DNA of 64,000 bases. Source: Aureitalea sp. L0-47. Lineage in GTDB: Bacteria > Bacteroidota > Bacteroidia > Flavobacteriales > Flavobacteriaceae. The translations under genes and the position numbers were made by a program. How positions within the stretch are numbered: position 1 is the first letter of the stretch; each line of letters opens with the position of its first letter. The notes under the pieces are model-generated. The model was not told where the DNA came from. It ran no database searches and saw nothing but the letters and a program-made list of their open reading frames with translations. Below are positions 1 through 8,556 of this stretch, in pieces. The DNA is taken from positions 1 to 64,000 of the forward strand of contig NZ_JAFMTQ010000014.1 of assembly GCF_026126405.1 (NCBI RefSeq). Direction: 5' to 3'.

Positions 1-2582
1 AGGTTACCCGCATTGGTTACCGTAAAGGTATAGGTGATCGTATCACCCTCAGCTAGGTCAACACAGTTGCCCGGCCCACCTGGTACCTGATCCGATGTTT
101 TTACCAGTGCAATGTCTGGATTTTGACAGATTGTAAGGTCAATAGTATTACTCGTATCGTTTACTGCTCCTAATGCTGTATCACCATTCGCAGTTGCAGT
201 ATTCGAAATAATACCAGCATCAATATCTGCTTGAGTAACGTTGTAAGAAGCATTATAAGTCCAAACTTCTCCAATATCTAATACGCCGGGATTGCTAACA
301 TCACCTGATGCCGGTCCGGCTACTACTCCACCCAGAAGTGGGTCATTAACAACAAGATTAGTGACGTCTACATCACCTAGATTTGAAACTGTAAATGTGT
401 AATTAACCGTACTTCCTTCTATATATGGATTACAATTAGACGTATCTCCATCTGTAGCTTTTGTTATCTCAATTTCGGCATTCTGACAAAGAGTGAATGT
501 TTCACTATCATCATCGTTAACATTAAAAGAAGCACTTGAACCCGTTACGTTTCCGTCTACGGTTGCGACATTTACCACCTGGCCATTCACAATATCAGGT
601 TGTGTTACTGTATAGCTCGCGGTATATGTCCAAACTTCACCTACATCTAAAATTCCGTTATTATTTGTATCTCCTGAATCTGGTCCGGGAATCGGGTTAA
701 CCGCATCTATAAGTGGATCATTCACCTCAACATCCGTTATCTCAACATTACCAATATTGGTTACTGTGAAGACGTAGTCGATATCCTGACCTGCAGGTAC
801 TGCATTACATCCATTAGGATCGTTATTAAGTGCGTTCTTCTCGATTACTATATTACAATCATAAATTGTTAAGGTAACTGGTGTTCTGTCCAGACTTGAA
901 CATCCGCTAACGTCGTCTACTGCTTCAGCATAATACGTTTCAGTACCAACACTACTTAGCGAAGGATCGGGAACCACATTACCTCCAGTAGCGGCATCGT
1001 ACCATACGATACTAGCACCTGGCGTTTGAACAACCTGAGCGGTAAGGGTTTGAACAGGAGAAGAAGCACACTCTGCCTGATCACCTCCTGAAGTTGGCAT
1101 CTCCGGTGGTAAGTATACCTGAATTTCGGATTCAACTACTACCGGAGGTAAATTACAATTGTTGTTATATGTTCCATTGTAGGTAAGTTGTGCCTTGAAA
1201 TCCCCTTGAAAAGGATCAATTCCTGAATAAGTAAAACTACCCGACAGGTCTCCCATGGTGGTACCAGAAACAGTACCTACGGAAACATCATTCAGGAAGA
1301 ATTCCCACTCAAAACCAAGAGTGAAAGGTGTGCACGTTCCAGGATCAAAAGTCGCTGAATAATCTATAACATTTGTACATTCAACCTGATCAACGACTGG
1401 GTCGGTAATCACGGGACATGGAACACAGACTTCTGGATTCGGGAAAGGTGTGGTAACGTTACTACAGTTAGCATCTTCATAACTCATGGAACTCATTCCG
1501 GAATTTTGAATTCCGCAACCTTGCATTCCAACAGCTTCAATAGTGTAATCAAGCATTAATGTTTCATTGGAAACATCTCCCAAATCCCATGTAATCGTAT
1601 TAGTGCCTGAATTATATGAAGCATTTACAGGGTCACTAAGTGATCCCGGTACCAATTGAAATCCTGAGCCAAGAATATCGGTCACAATCCCCATTTTGGC
1701 AGCTAGAGCCAATTGTCCAAGGATGTCATTATAAATTGTTGTTAGATCGGCCGCGCTTTCTGTTGTGAATAATCCTTTATTCTCTATCTCATCAAGCACA
1801 AACGTGGCGGCTGTTTGCTGATCTCCTTCGATAGCCCCAAAAAGACCTACCGAGAAAATGCTTTGGTCGTATAATCCCGGATCTGCCGGTGCAGGAGGGT
1901 TTAAGGTAGTTTGTGCTGCAACACCTTCATTGATGGCATCGGTCATACACTGTGTATTGTTAGCCGGGAATGGTGGTGTTGGAGAACTTGAACAACTTGA
2001 CCCGCCTAATGTACGGTTGGTAACACCATCGGTAAGTAGAATTATACTTCGGGAGGTAATACAGTCAAACGTTGCATTGTTTATCATGTGATTATCCGCA
2101 GTGTCCATAGCCCTGGCGATATTCGTTCCGCCATTAGCAACTAATCCGTCAACTGCATCAATTGCATCCTGTTTGTTTGCAGCAAGTACAAAACTCTCAT
2201 CCACTGTCGCATCGGTGGAATAAGATACGATCGCGATTCGGTTTAAACCTGTTGGGTTGTTAGCCGGTAAGAAGAGATTATTGATAAAATCGGTTGCGGC
2301 GTCTTTGGCATAATCAATGGGTTCGTTCGGATCGTTTGGAATATCGAATCCCATACTACCGGACCTATCTATAACGAGAATAACCTCCTGGGGAATTGGT
2401 GGAGGATTACCAGTTACGGTTAAAGAGATATCGAACTGATTACATAAGGCACTTTCAATTGCTGTCTTGTCCAGCGTAATATCTTGCGCCTTGAGCGTTT
2501 CAGCATTGGAAAGAAACAAGGCCAGAAAAAGAATGGTTGCCTTGGTAATTATGCTACTTCTCAAGTGTAGTTGCTTCTTCAT
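1..2582 (-). CDS. Giant secreted adhesin with vWA domain and DUF11-like repeats (partial, C-terminus beyond window)
   Basis: An open frame runs leftward from the ATG at 2582 to the window edge, giving about 860 residues without a stop. A signal peptide (hydrophobic residues about 15-27, ending near KAQ at 33) is followed by a von Willebrand A domain whose MIDAS motif DRSGSMG begins at residue 72, with the downstream threonine motif GGTN also visible. Beyond it come several beta-rich repeats of the DUF11/DUF7507 type, recognisable by VNYTFTVSNLGDVDVTNLVV and by recurring LCQN/TICQN junctions. Such proteins are cell-surface adhesins of Bacteroidetes, usually exported by the type IX system through a C-terminal sorting domain, which would lie outside the window. 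Adhesion is an inference; the vWA and repeat architecture is seen directly. Confidence 0.85.
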   Translation of the reverse strand, partial: MKKQLHLRSSIITKATILFLALFLSNAETLKAQDITLDKTAIESALCNQFDISLTVTGNPPPIPQEVILVIDRSGSMGFDIPNDPNEPIDYAKDAATDFINNLFLPANNPTGLNRIAIVSYSTDATVDESFVLAANKQDAIDAVDGLVANGGTNIARAMDTADNHMINNATFDCITSRSIILLTDGVTNRTLGGSSCSSSPTPPFPANNTQCMTDAINEGVAAQTTLNPPAPADPGLYDQSIFSVGLFGAIEGDQQTAATFVLDEIENKGLFTTESAADLTTIYNDILGQLALAAKMGIVTDILGSGFQLVPGSLSDPVNASYNSGTNTITWDLGDVSNETLMLDYTIEAVGMQGCGIQNSGMSSMSYEDANCSNVTTPFPNPEVCVPCPVITDPVVDQVECTNVIDYSATFDPGTCTPFTLGFEWEFFLNDVSVGTVSGTTMGDLSGSFTYSGIDPFQGDFKAQLTYNGTYNNNCNLPPVVVESEIQVYLPPEMPTSGGDQAECASSPVQTLTAQVVQTPGASIVWYDAATGGNVVPDPSLSSVGTETYYAEAVDDVSGCSSLDRTPVTLTIYDCNIVIEKNALNNDPNGCNAVPAGQDIDYVFTVTNIGNVEITDVEVNDPLIDAVNPIPGPDSGDTNNNGILDVGEVWTYTASYTVTQPDIVNGQVVNVATVDGNVTGSSASFNVNDDDSETFTLCQNAEIEITKATDGDTSNCNPYIEGSTVNYTFTVSNLGDVDVTNLVVNDPLLGGVVAGPASGDVSNPGVLDIGEVWTYNASYNVTQADIDAGIISNTATANGDTALGAVNDTSNTIDLTICQNPDIALVKTSDQVPGGPGNCVDLAEGDTITYTFTVTNAGN

Positions 2583-2676
2583 AAAATGTGATTTAGGTTG
2601 AAACCTATTATATTTTACTACCAGCAAAATGTATTTCGGTTAAGAATCGGGGGCGATTTCGGGGGCACGAAACCTA

Positions 2677-3168
2677 TTAGTTCTCCGTGGGGTCGGGAAT
2701 GTAAACTTTTAGTAATTTACGAGCTTCACTCTTCGAGCATGCTTCGGAAACGGCTTTCAGTTCAACGCACTTCCAAACATTCAGTTTAGAACCAACATTA
2801 ACTGAAATCTCCGCAAGGAAGGTTTTAGTTCCTCCTGCTGGTACAGTAATGAAATTACTTCTGGATCCTTCCGAAGAAATACTTACATTCAGATCTGAAG
2901 TCCTTCTACTGGAAGAATTAGACATGCCAATTTTTTCACATGGTTCTTCGAAAGCTACTGATTGAATTTCATAGGATTGAGATCGGCCGGACTTATTCGT
3001 GATCTCCATCTGAAATCTAGTGGGATCATTAACAGTCGCAGACCGGGCATCCCGGTTCTTGTGAACACTCAACTGAGTATCACAACTCTGTGCATGAACG
3101 GAAAAACCATTCAAAAAAAGAGCGAGGGCGAGTGTGATCAAAACTTTGATCGTGTACTTCTTTTGCAT
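2677..3168 (-). CDS. Small secreted protein with beta-sandwich-like body, function unknown
   Basis: The 163-residue product starts with a clear signal peptide (MQKKYTIKVLITLALALFL, cleavage probably after VHA-Q near residue 27). The mature part has four cysteines (around residues 29, 77, 132 and 143) and a pattern typical of an immunoglobulin-like or COG1470-type fold: a central VPAGGTKTFLAEISV segment and alternating hydrophobic strands. No catalytic motif is visible. It lies just upstream of, and in the same direction as, the vWA adhesin (94 bp gap), so it may be an accessory of that surface protein. A TATATTTG promoter box lies about 60 bp upstream of its start. Confidence 0.7.
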   Translation of the reverse strand: MQKKYTIKVLITLALALFLNGFSVHAQSCDTQLSVHKNRDARSATVNDPTRFQMEITNKSGRSQSYEIQSVAFEEPCEKIGMSNSSSRRTSDLNVSISSEGSRSNFITVPAGGTKTFLAEISVNVGSKLNVWKCVELKAVSEACSKSEARKLLKVYIPDPTEN

Positions 3169-3225
3169 GACTAAAATGTTTTAATGGAGGTCGAACATCT
3201 ATAGTTCTCCCACAACATAATCAGT

Positions 3226-3233
3226 CAAATATA
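3226..3233 (-). promoter_or_regulatory. Predicted -7 box TATATTTG
   Basis: Read leftward the bases are TATATTTG, an exact match to the Bacteroidetes -7 consensus TAnnTTTG, placed 58 bp before the start of the small secreted protein. No clear -33 TTTG was found at the usual distance. Confidence 0.45.
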
Positions 3234-3453
3234 AGTAGGAAAATACGTTCAGATTTAACAAATAGTTAAGTATTAGCCGAAGTGTAACAAATATTCGTTG
3301 AACTACATAATTTGATAGGAAAATCGGTGTTTTTTTGTAGGAATTATATGTACGTATATACACGTATATCCCTTATTTTTCAACATATATGAGAGCATCA
3401 TGTTGTAGGAATTGAAATTCCAATTTCTCGGTTAAAGAGTTTAAAACAAGCAG
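3234..3453. other. AT-rich divergent intergenic region with ACGTATAT direct repeats
   Basis: No gene is apparent here. It separates the leftward adhesin/secreted-protein pair from rightward prfC. Around 3350-3370 the string ACGTATATaC occurs twice in tandem, which could be a protein-binding site; this is inference only. Confidence 0.3.
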
Positions 3454-3461
3454 TATATTTG
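3454..3461 (+). promoter_or_regulatory. Predicted prfC -7 box TATATTTG
   Basis: TATATTTG matches TAnnTTTG exactly and lies 22 bp before the prfC ATG, which would leave a short leader of about 15 nt. No convincing -33 element was found. Confidence 0.5.
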
Positions 3462-3483
3462 CGCTAAATATTTAGCACAATTC

Positions 3484-5091
3484 ATGTCATTAAATAAAGA
3501 AATTGCCAGAAGGAAAACCTTCGGAATTATTTCCCATCCGGATGCGGGAAAAACTACTTTAACTGAGAAGTTATTACTCTTCGGTGGCGCCATTCAGGAA
3601 GCCGGTGCGGTAAAGAGTAATAAGATCAAAAAAGGAGCCACTAGCGACTTCATGGAAATCGAACGCCAAAGAGGTATTTCGGTGGCTACCTCTGTTTTGG
3701 CATTCGAATATAAGGACATTAAAATCAACATCCTGGACACCCCCGGGCACAAGGATTTTGCCGAGGATACATTTAGAACCTTAACGGCAGTGGATAGCGT
3801 TATTGTGGTTATTGACGTGGCTAAGGGTGTGGAAGAACAAACTGAAAAGTTAGTAGAAGTATGCCGTATGCGGAACATTCCTATGATCGTTTTTATCAAT
3901 AAGCTCGACAGGGAAGGAAAAGATGCATTTGAACTTCTGGATGAGATCGAGCAAAAACTTCACCTTAAAGTTACACCTCTGAGTTTCCCAATAGGTATGG
4001 GATACGACTTCAAAGGGATCTATAATGTTTGGGAGAAGAACGTAAACCTTTTCAGTGGGGACAATAGAAAGAACATTGAAGACACAATTGAAGTAGAAGA
4101 CATTTCTAGTTCTGAACTCGATGAACTCGTAGGCAAGGACGCGGCCGATACGCTACGCGAGGAACTGGAACTGGTTCATGAGGTATATCCTGATTTTGAC
4201 CGCGATGCCTATCTGGAAGGTGAGCTTCAGCCTGTTTTCTTTGGTTCGGCCCTAAATAATTTCGGTGTTAGAGAACTCTTAGATTGTTTTATTGAAATTG
4301 CTCCGCGCCCCAGACCTAAAGCAAGTGACACCCGGCTGGTGAAACCCGAAGAGGAAAAATTTTCCGGATTTGTATTTAAGATCCATGCGAATATGGACCC
4401 GAAACACAGGGATCGACTGGCCTTTGTTAAGATTGTATCGGGTACATTCGAACGAAACACTCCATATCTCCATGTACGAAACGGTAAGAAAATGAAGTTT
4501 TCTAGTCCGAATGCCTTTTTTGCTGAAAAGAAACGAATTGTCGATATCTCCTACCCTGGTGATATTGTAGGACTGCACGACACCGGGAACTTTAAAATTG
4601 GTGATACTCTTACAGAAGGCGAAATCATGCAATACAAGGGTATTCCAAGCTTCTCACCAGAACACTTTAAGTACATAAACAATGCTGATCCCATGAAAAG
4701 CAAACAGCTCGAGAAAGGGATCGATCAGCTTATGGATGAAGGTGTAGCGCAGTTGTTCATTCTTGAACTCAATGGCCGAAAAGTAATTGGTACTGTGGGT
4801 GCGTTACAATTTGAAGTGATTCAGTACAGACTGGAGCACGAGTACGGAGCCAAGTGCCGCTACGAAAACCTAAATGTTCACAAAGCCTGCTGGGTAGATC
4901 CGGAAGACCCAAATAGTGATGAATTCAAAGAGTTTAAACGAGTTAAGGCAAAGTTTCTTGCCAAGGATAAACGCGGTCAGTTGGTCTTCTTTGCAGATTC
5001 GGCATTCACGCTACAAATGACGCAGTCTAAGTTCCCAGGTGTCAAATTGCATTTTGTGAGTGAATTTGAATCTGTAGCAATTCAATCGTAG
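3484..5091 (+). CDS. prfC: Peptide chain release factor 3
   Basis: This GTPase recycles release factors RF1/RF2 from the ribosome after termination. The 535-residue protein is close to the usual 525-530. Its P-loop SHPDAGKTT spans residues 17-25, the G3 motif DTPGHKDF lies near residue 85 and the G4 motif NKLD near 139. The switch I region contains the family sequence SDFMEIERQRGISV. The C-terminal half continues as the RF3-specific beta-barrel and C-terminal domain (LEHEYGAKCRYENL), which separates it from EF-G and EF-Tu. It stands alone on this strand, with its own promoter box upstream. Its last 10 bp overlap the end of the convergent paralogue gene at 5082. Confidence 0.97.
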   Translation: MSLNKEIARRKTFGIISHPDAGKTTLTEKLLLFGGAIQEAGAVKSNKIKKGATSDFMEIERQRGISVATSVLAFEYKDIKINILDTPGHKDFAEDTFRTLTAVDSVIVVIDVAKGVEEQTEKLVEVCRMRNIPMIVFINKLDREGKDAFELLDEIEQKLHLKVTPLSFPIGMGYDFKGIYNVWEKNVNLFSGDNRKNIEDTIEVEDISSSELDELVGKDAADTLREELELVHEVYPDFDRDAYLEGELQPVFFGSALNNFGVRELLDCFIEIAPRPRPKASDTRLVKPEEEKFSGFVFKIHANMDPKHRDRLAFVKIVSGTFERNTPYLHVRNGKKMKFSSPNAFFAEKKRIVDISYPGDIVGLHDTGNFKIGDTLTEGEIMQYKGIPSFSPEHFKYINNADPMKSKQLEKGIDQLMDEGVAQLFILELNGRKVIGTVGALQFEVIQYRLEHEYGAKCRYENLNVHKACWVDPEDPNSDEFKEFKRVKAKFLAKDKRGQLVFFADSAFTLQMTQSKFPGVKLHFVSEFESVAIQS

Positions 5092-5942
5092 TAGTGGGCA
5101 ATAATTTGCATTTCATCTGCACCGGATCCTAAGTACATTTTTACCGCACCGGTCCCGGAAACATTACCCACTGCTAACTGAGCCGCAAAAAGTGCAACAT
5201 AGGTTCCTGGGGGCAATTTCACGTAGTCCGTACCTGTATTCCAAAAATTCTTGTATTCACCATTTCGGTTACTGTTGTTCGCATAAAATTGTCCGTTTAA
5301 GGCTAATAAACCACCTGTTTCAAGACATACGGTACCAGACGCATTCACATCAATACACCAGGGACCACCATTTATTGGAATTCCGTCTAAATCATTTATT
5401 ACTGCCGGGCCCGCATAAGGATCGGTAGGATCGGTTACTTCCCGAAAGTACAAGCCAGTTTGTACAATTCTCGCATGCTGATCATCTATTCTTCCACTCG
5501 CTCCGCTTGTTTTATATAAGGAATATGATACTGAATAATTCACTTCTACAATGGCATTTTTGGTTAAAGTGAATGTACTCCCGGCAAAGTCAGTCGGATA
5601 TCCGGCAATTTCATACCCGAATGCTGTTCCTGTTTGATTAACCAGACTGGTTGGGTTCTCAACATTATTGAGATAATTTTCGGAATCGACAAGCATTTGC
5701 ACATTATCACTTTCACTTCCTAATACCAAGTCTCCCTCTCCATCAACATATACCCTAGTCGTACTATTTATACCTAGATTTTCCGTGTTGTTAGACTCAT
5801 TTAAGCCATCTATCCTAACATTAGACGTCGAACCAGCGACATGAACTGACTGTTGAGGATTCGTAGTATTAATACCTACCTGCGCCAGTAAAGTACACGA
5901 AAAACCTAAGGCAAAAAAAACTATGGACGTTCTCATATTCAT
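5082..5942 (-). CDS. Secreted QVGINTTNPQ-module protein, paralogue 1 of 5
   Basis: This 286-residue product is the longest and last member of a five-gene array. It has a signal peptide ending at LLAQ, then the fixed module VGINTTNPQQSVHVAG, NVRIDGLNESNN and a strand YVDGEGDLVLG, all within the first 80 residues. The C-terminal 180 residues form a predicted beta-rich domain sharing signposts with its paralogues: FTLTKNAIVEVNYSVSYS, a DDQHARI segment, LPPGTYVALFAAQLAVG and a final MQIIAHYYD. It carries an insertion with two cysteines (WCIDVNASGTVC). The stop of its upstream neighbour at 5944 is one base away from its start. The N-module resembles phage-tail-fibre-like or S74-type proteins of Bacteroidetes, but no peptidase motif is visible. 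Function is unknown; surface exposure is inferred. Confidence 0.75.
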   Translation of the reverse strand: MNMRTSIVFFALGFSCTLLAQVGINTTNPQQSVHVAGSTSNVRIDGLNESNNTENLGINSTTRVYVDGEGDLVLGSESDNVQMLVDSENYLNNVENPTSLVNQTGTAFGYEIAGYPTDFAGSTFTLTKNAIVEVNYSVSYSLYKTSGASGRIDDQHARIVQTGLYFREVTDPTDPYAGPAVINDLDGIPINGGPWCIDVNASGTVCLETGGLLALNGQFYANNSNRNGEYKNFWNTGTDYVKLPPGTYVALFAAQLAVGNVSGTGAVKMYLGSGADEMQIIAHYYD

Positions 5943-5943
5943 T

Positions 5944-6735
5944 TTAATTATAGATTCTAATCTTTAAATAGTCCTGCGCACCTCCAAAGCCCACACTCGT
6001 ATAACTAGAGGCATCATCTTCTACACGTCCAAAAAAATATATTGTATGAGTACCTGCAGGAACTTTTAACATACCCTGACCATTTTGATATGGATATCCA
6101 ATTGATCCCTGATTAGAAGTTGCAAAATATTGAGATTTCTGGCCGTAATATTTCGAATCTTCAGTCGGATCAAGGAATCCATCATTACCTACATCCACCT
6201 TGAAGTATGTAAACATAGAAACGGCTTGATTCAAGGTAGGATAAAAGCACGGACAACCCGCAGAAAGATCATTACCCACTACAATCATAGTCATCCCATA
6301 TTTGACTTCCACGAAGGCATCCTGGGGAGTGTCAAAAGTTACTGTTGTAATGAGTCCTTCCGTTACAGTTTCACCAAGGTCATTGTTATTTACAACCACT
6401 CCTGTCCTGATTCCTAGGCTATAAGGATCATCCGTTACAAAATTATCAATCACTAAAAGAAAATTCAGAGGTTCCTGGCCGGTCGCGCCAGAGCCGTTTC
6501 CTATTGTAATATCTCCGTTTCCATCCACATAAGCTGGCGCTAGTTTTACACCGTCATTATAAGTATTATTTGCAGCATTCAAACTTTCTATTCGGATAGT
6601 GGAAGATGCACCGGATATATGAAGATCCTCTTGAGGGGTAGTCGTTCCAATCCCAACTTGAGAAAACAGAGCGTAGGATATCATAAAAAAGATACTTACC
6701 AGAATATATTTTTGAATGATCTGCCTAGTCTTCAT
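5944..6735 (-). CDS. Secreted QVGIGTTTPQ-module protein, paralogue 2 of 5
   Basis: The 263-residue product has a long N-terminal signal segment (YILVSIFFMISYALFSQ) followed by VGIGTTTPQEDLHISG, TIRIESLNAANN and YVDGNGDITIG. The C-terminal domain has the shared FVEVKYGMTMIV strand and VPAGTHTIYFFGRV near the end. Unlike its siblings it contains a GNDGFLDPTEDS loop resembling calcium-binding loops of dockerin or thrombospondin type, and a CPC pair around the middle. It starts four bases after the stop of the next gene upstream, so the two are probably cotranscribed. Function is not known. Confidence 0.75.
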   Translation of the reverse strand: MKTRQIIQKYILVSIFFMISYALFSQVGIGTTTPQEDLHISGASSTIRIESLNAANNTYNDGVKLAPAYVDGNGDITIGNGSGATGQEPLNFLLVIDNFVTDDPYSLGIRTGVVVNNNDLGETVTEGLITTVTFDTPQDAFVEVKYGMTMIVVGNDLSAGCPCFYPTLNQAVSMFTYFKVDVGNDGFLDPTEDSKYYGQKSQYFATSNQGSIGYPYQNGQGMLKVPAGTHTIYFFGRVEDDASSYTSVGFGGAQDYLKIRIYN

Positions 6736-6739
6736 AATT

Positions 6740-7495
6740 TTAATGTAATCTCATGAATAAATGATCATCTCCGACTGCAAATTCAACATAGGTGGCTTCA
6801 GCATTTGGTCCCCCACCTCCATTCTTAACTCCGGAGGAAACTCCACCTTCCAAGTTTATGGTATAAGTACCTGCTGAAGGCAAATAAATATAAGTGGTCG
6901 CACTGTTATAAAGAATACCATCCACGCCTGCAGAAGATAAATTTGAATAACATTTCGAAGTCCTTCCCCATCTTCTCGTCATGCCATCTACGGAAATAAA
7001 GTTAAAAATTCGTCTAGCTCGATTATCAGTTATTGTTGAATAACTATTATCAGCGTAAACTCTGGCGCTCATGCCGTATTTCACTTCTAATAAAACTGAT
7101 CGTGGGACTGTAATTGTATAACTTTGAATGGTTGTTCTTTGACCACCTGTAAGACTAGTTCCAAGTAAGGTAACAGTACTTGTGGACAAGGTTGTATCAT
7201 CGAATGCATCGATACCAGCATTATCCTCAAAAACAGAGAGTTCAAGCGTGAAATCACCGTTCTCATCTACATATAACGGATATGTATCATTGGTAAGATC
7301 CAAATCGCCATTGGCATCACCTCCATTGTAAGAATTATTTGTCGAATTAAGACTTTCTATTCTTAAGGTTCCTGTGGTTCCGGCAATGTGAAGTGATTGT
7401 TGAGGATCAGTAGTATTGATTCCAACCTGCCCATTTGCAGATATACCTCCTAAAAGCAAGGAAAGTAGAAACAAATATTTTTTAAATCCCATCAT
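6740..7495 (-). CDS. Secreted QVGINTTDPQ-module protein, paralogue 3 of 5
   Basis: The 251-residue product begins with a signal peptide (YLFLLSLLLGGISANGQ) and the array module VGINTTDPQQSLHIAG, TLRIESLNSTNNSYNGG and LYVDENGDFTLE. The C-terminal domain retains the strands SVLLEVKYGMSARV and LPSAGTYTINLEGGV but ends differently (DDHLFMRLH). A glycine-rich stretch near residue 225 (NGGGGPNAEA) may be a loop. A 311-bp non-coding gap separates it from paralogue 4, so it could begin a separate transcript with paralogues 2 and 1. Function is unknown. Confidence 0.75.
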   Translation of the reverse strand: MMGFKKYLFLLSLLLGGISANGQVGINTTDPQQSLHIAGTTGTLRIESLNSTNNSYNGGDANGDLDLTNDTYPLYVDENGDFTLELSVFEDNAGIDAFDDTTLSTSTVTLLGTSLTGGQRTTIQSYTITVPRSVLLEVKYGMSARVYADNSYSTITDNRARRIFNFISVDGMTRRWGRTSKCYSNLSSAGVDGILYNSATTYIYLPSAGTYTINLEGGVSSGVKNGGGGPNAEATYVEFAVGDDHLFMRLH

Positions 7496-7652
7496 AATAT
7501 CAGCCTCATAGACATTTAGTATGCCATGTCACTAAGATATTGGGGCGTAAAAAATTAAAATCGAACGCTCTGGAAGGGGAGTAACCGAGAACGAATTAAT
7601 CAGGATCAAGGAAAGTAGAAAACCTCAACCACTTGTTTCAAGTATAAATTTA

Positions 7653-7679
7653 CCAAAAAAAAGTCACCCGTGGAGGTGA
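7653..7679 (-). terminator. Terminator-like hairpin after paralogues 4 and 5
   Basis: Read leftward, TCACC and GGTGA can pair around a 6-nt loop and are followed by eight T residues. The stem is short (5 bp), so efficiency is doubtful, but its place downstream of paralogue 4 fits a transcript end. Confidence 0.4.
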
Positions 7680-7720
7680 AAAATGCTAAATGACATCATA
7701 AATGATTGATATTTTCGACC

Positions 7721-7732
7721 AAATACGTATTT
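7721..7732. promoter_or_regulatory. Perfect 12-bp palindrome AAATACGTATTT, possible operator
   Basis: AAATACGTATTT equals its own reverse complement, and a half copy AAATACG follows at 7741. It lies between two parts of the surface-protein array. Binding by a dimeric regulator is an inference. Confidence 0.25.
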
Positions 7733-7806
7733 ACGGTATCAAATACGCATAAAAGAGCGCATTACTTGATGAAAATCAGCTACTTATCTTCCTTTCGATA
7801 CAGACT

Positions 7807-8514
7807 TTACAGATAGATGGCGTGGATATCCAAACGATCCATATCGCCAAAGGTAACTCTGAATGATGCATCGGAGCTCAAGCCTCCGCCGTTTACTTCA
7901 CCATTGAGATGAATGCTGTAGGTGCCTGCATCTAAAGGCATGGTAACCGACCTGGAATTATAGATATAACCTGAAGCTGTATCACAATTTTCATTGGTAT
8001 ATACAGTTGATGTGGTTCCAAATTTCTTGGAAGTATCAGGATTTTCCCCATCACCGAGATACCAGTAATTATGAGCTATTTTAGTACGGCCATCAACAAG
8101 CTTTGAGGCGCCGTCATAGCTTTCAAACTCCATAGACATATAATAGGTCACAACTACATAAGCTCGCTGCGTTAGAGTAAAAGTTCTTGTATAAAGCTCG
8201 CTTGAATTAGTATCTGAATCGAAAGCAGTTTGCACAACCACGGGTGCTGAAAGTGCATTCTGAGAAAAAATTGCACCGGAGCGATCGGCTAATGAGAGAT
8301 TACCATCACTATCAACTACCACATTATACAAATCGGTTCCTCCCGAATTCTCACTGTTGTTGGAACTGTTCAAACCATCAATACGAATAGAACTATTCGC
8401 TCCGGCAATATGTAGCTTCTCCTGGGGATTCGAAGTCCCGATACCTACTGCCTGTGCCCAACCTGCTGTAACGGTTGTTAAACAAACGAGATAAAGAGTT
8501 ATTGTTTTTTTCAT
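7807..8514 (-). CDS. Secreted QAVGIGTSNPQ-module protein, paralogue 4 of 5
   Basis: The 235-residue product has a signal peptide (LYLVCLTTVTAGWAQ), the module VGIGTSNPQEKLHIAG, SIRIDGLNSSNNSENSGG and VVDSDGNLSLADRSG. Its C-terminal domain is very close to that of paralogue 5: both contain FTLTQRA, VVVTYY, KIAHNYWYLG, SGYIYNSRSV, PLDAGTYSIHLNG and the same ending DRLDIHAIYL. These two are therefore recent tandem duplicates, with differences gathered in the segment around residues 80-110 and at residues 170-185. The gene begins 42 bp after paralogue 5 ends. Function is unknown. Confidence 0.77.
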   Translation of the reverse strand: MKKTITLYLVCLTTVTAGWAQAVGIGTSNPQEKLHIAGANSSIRIDGLNSSNNSENSGGTDLYNVVVDSDGNLSLADRSGAIFSQNALSAPVVVQTAFDSDTNSSELYTRTFTLTQRAYVVVTYYMSMEFESYDGASKLVDGRTKIAHNYWYLGDGENPDTSKKFGTTSTVYTNENCDTASGYIYNSRSVTMPLDAGTYSIHLNGEVNGGGLSSDASFRVTFGDMDRLDIHAIYL

Positions 8515-8556
8515 GTTGCCTTATTTAAGAAAGAATTGCTTTCAAATGACTTCTCT

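Larger units (their letters stand above)
7496..7806. other. Non-coding gap inside the paralogue array with terminator, palindrome and a 15-bp direct repeat
   Basis: No gene was found. The region holds a leftward terminator-like hairpin (7653-7679), the perfect palindrome AAATACGTATTT (7721-7732) with a further AAATACG at 7741, and a 15-bp sequence CAAGGAAAGTAGAAA at 7607-7621 that also occurs in the signal-peptide codons of paralogue 3 (7457-7471). The last may be a remnant of a decayed gene copy. Confidence 0.4.

Noticed and set aside
2598-2789. 63-codon rightward frame
   Set aside because: It overlaps the small secreted protein gene and has no start signal or family likeness.
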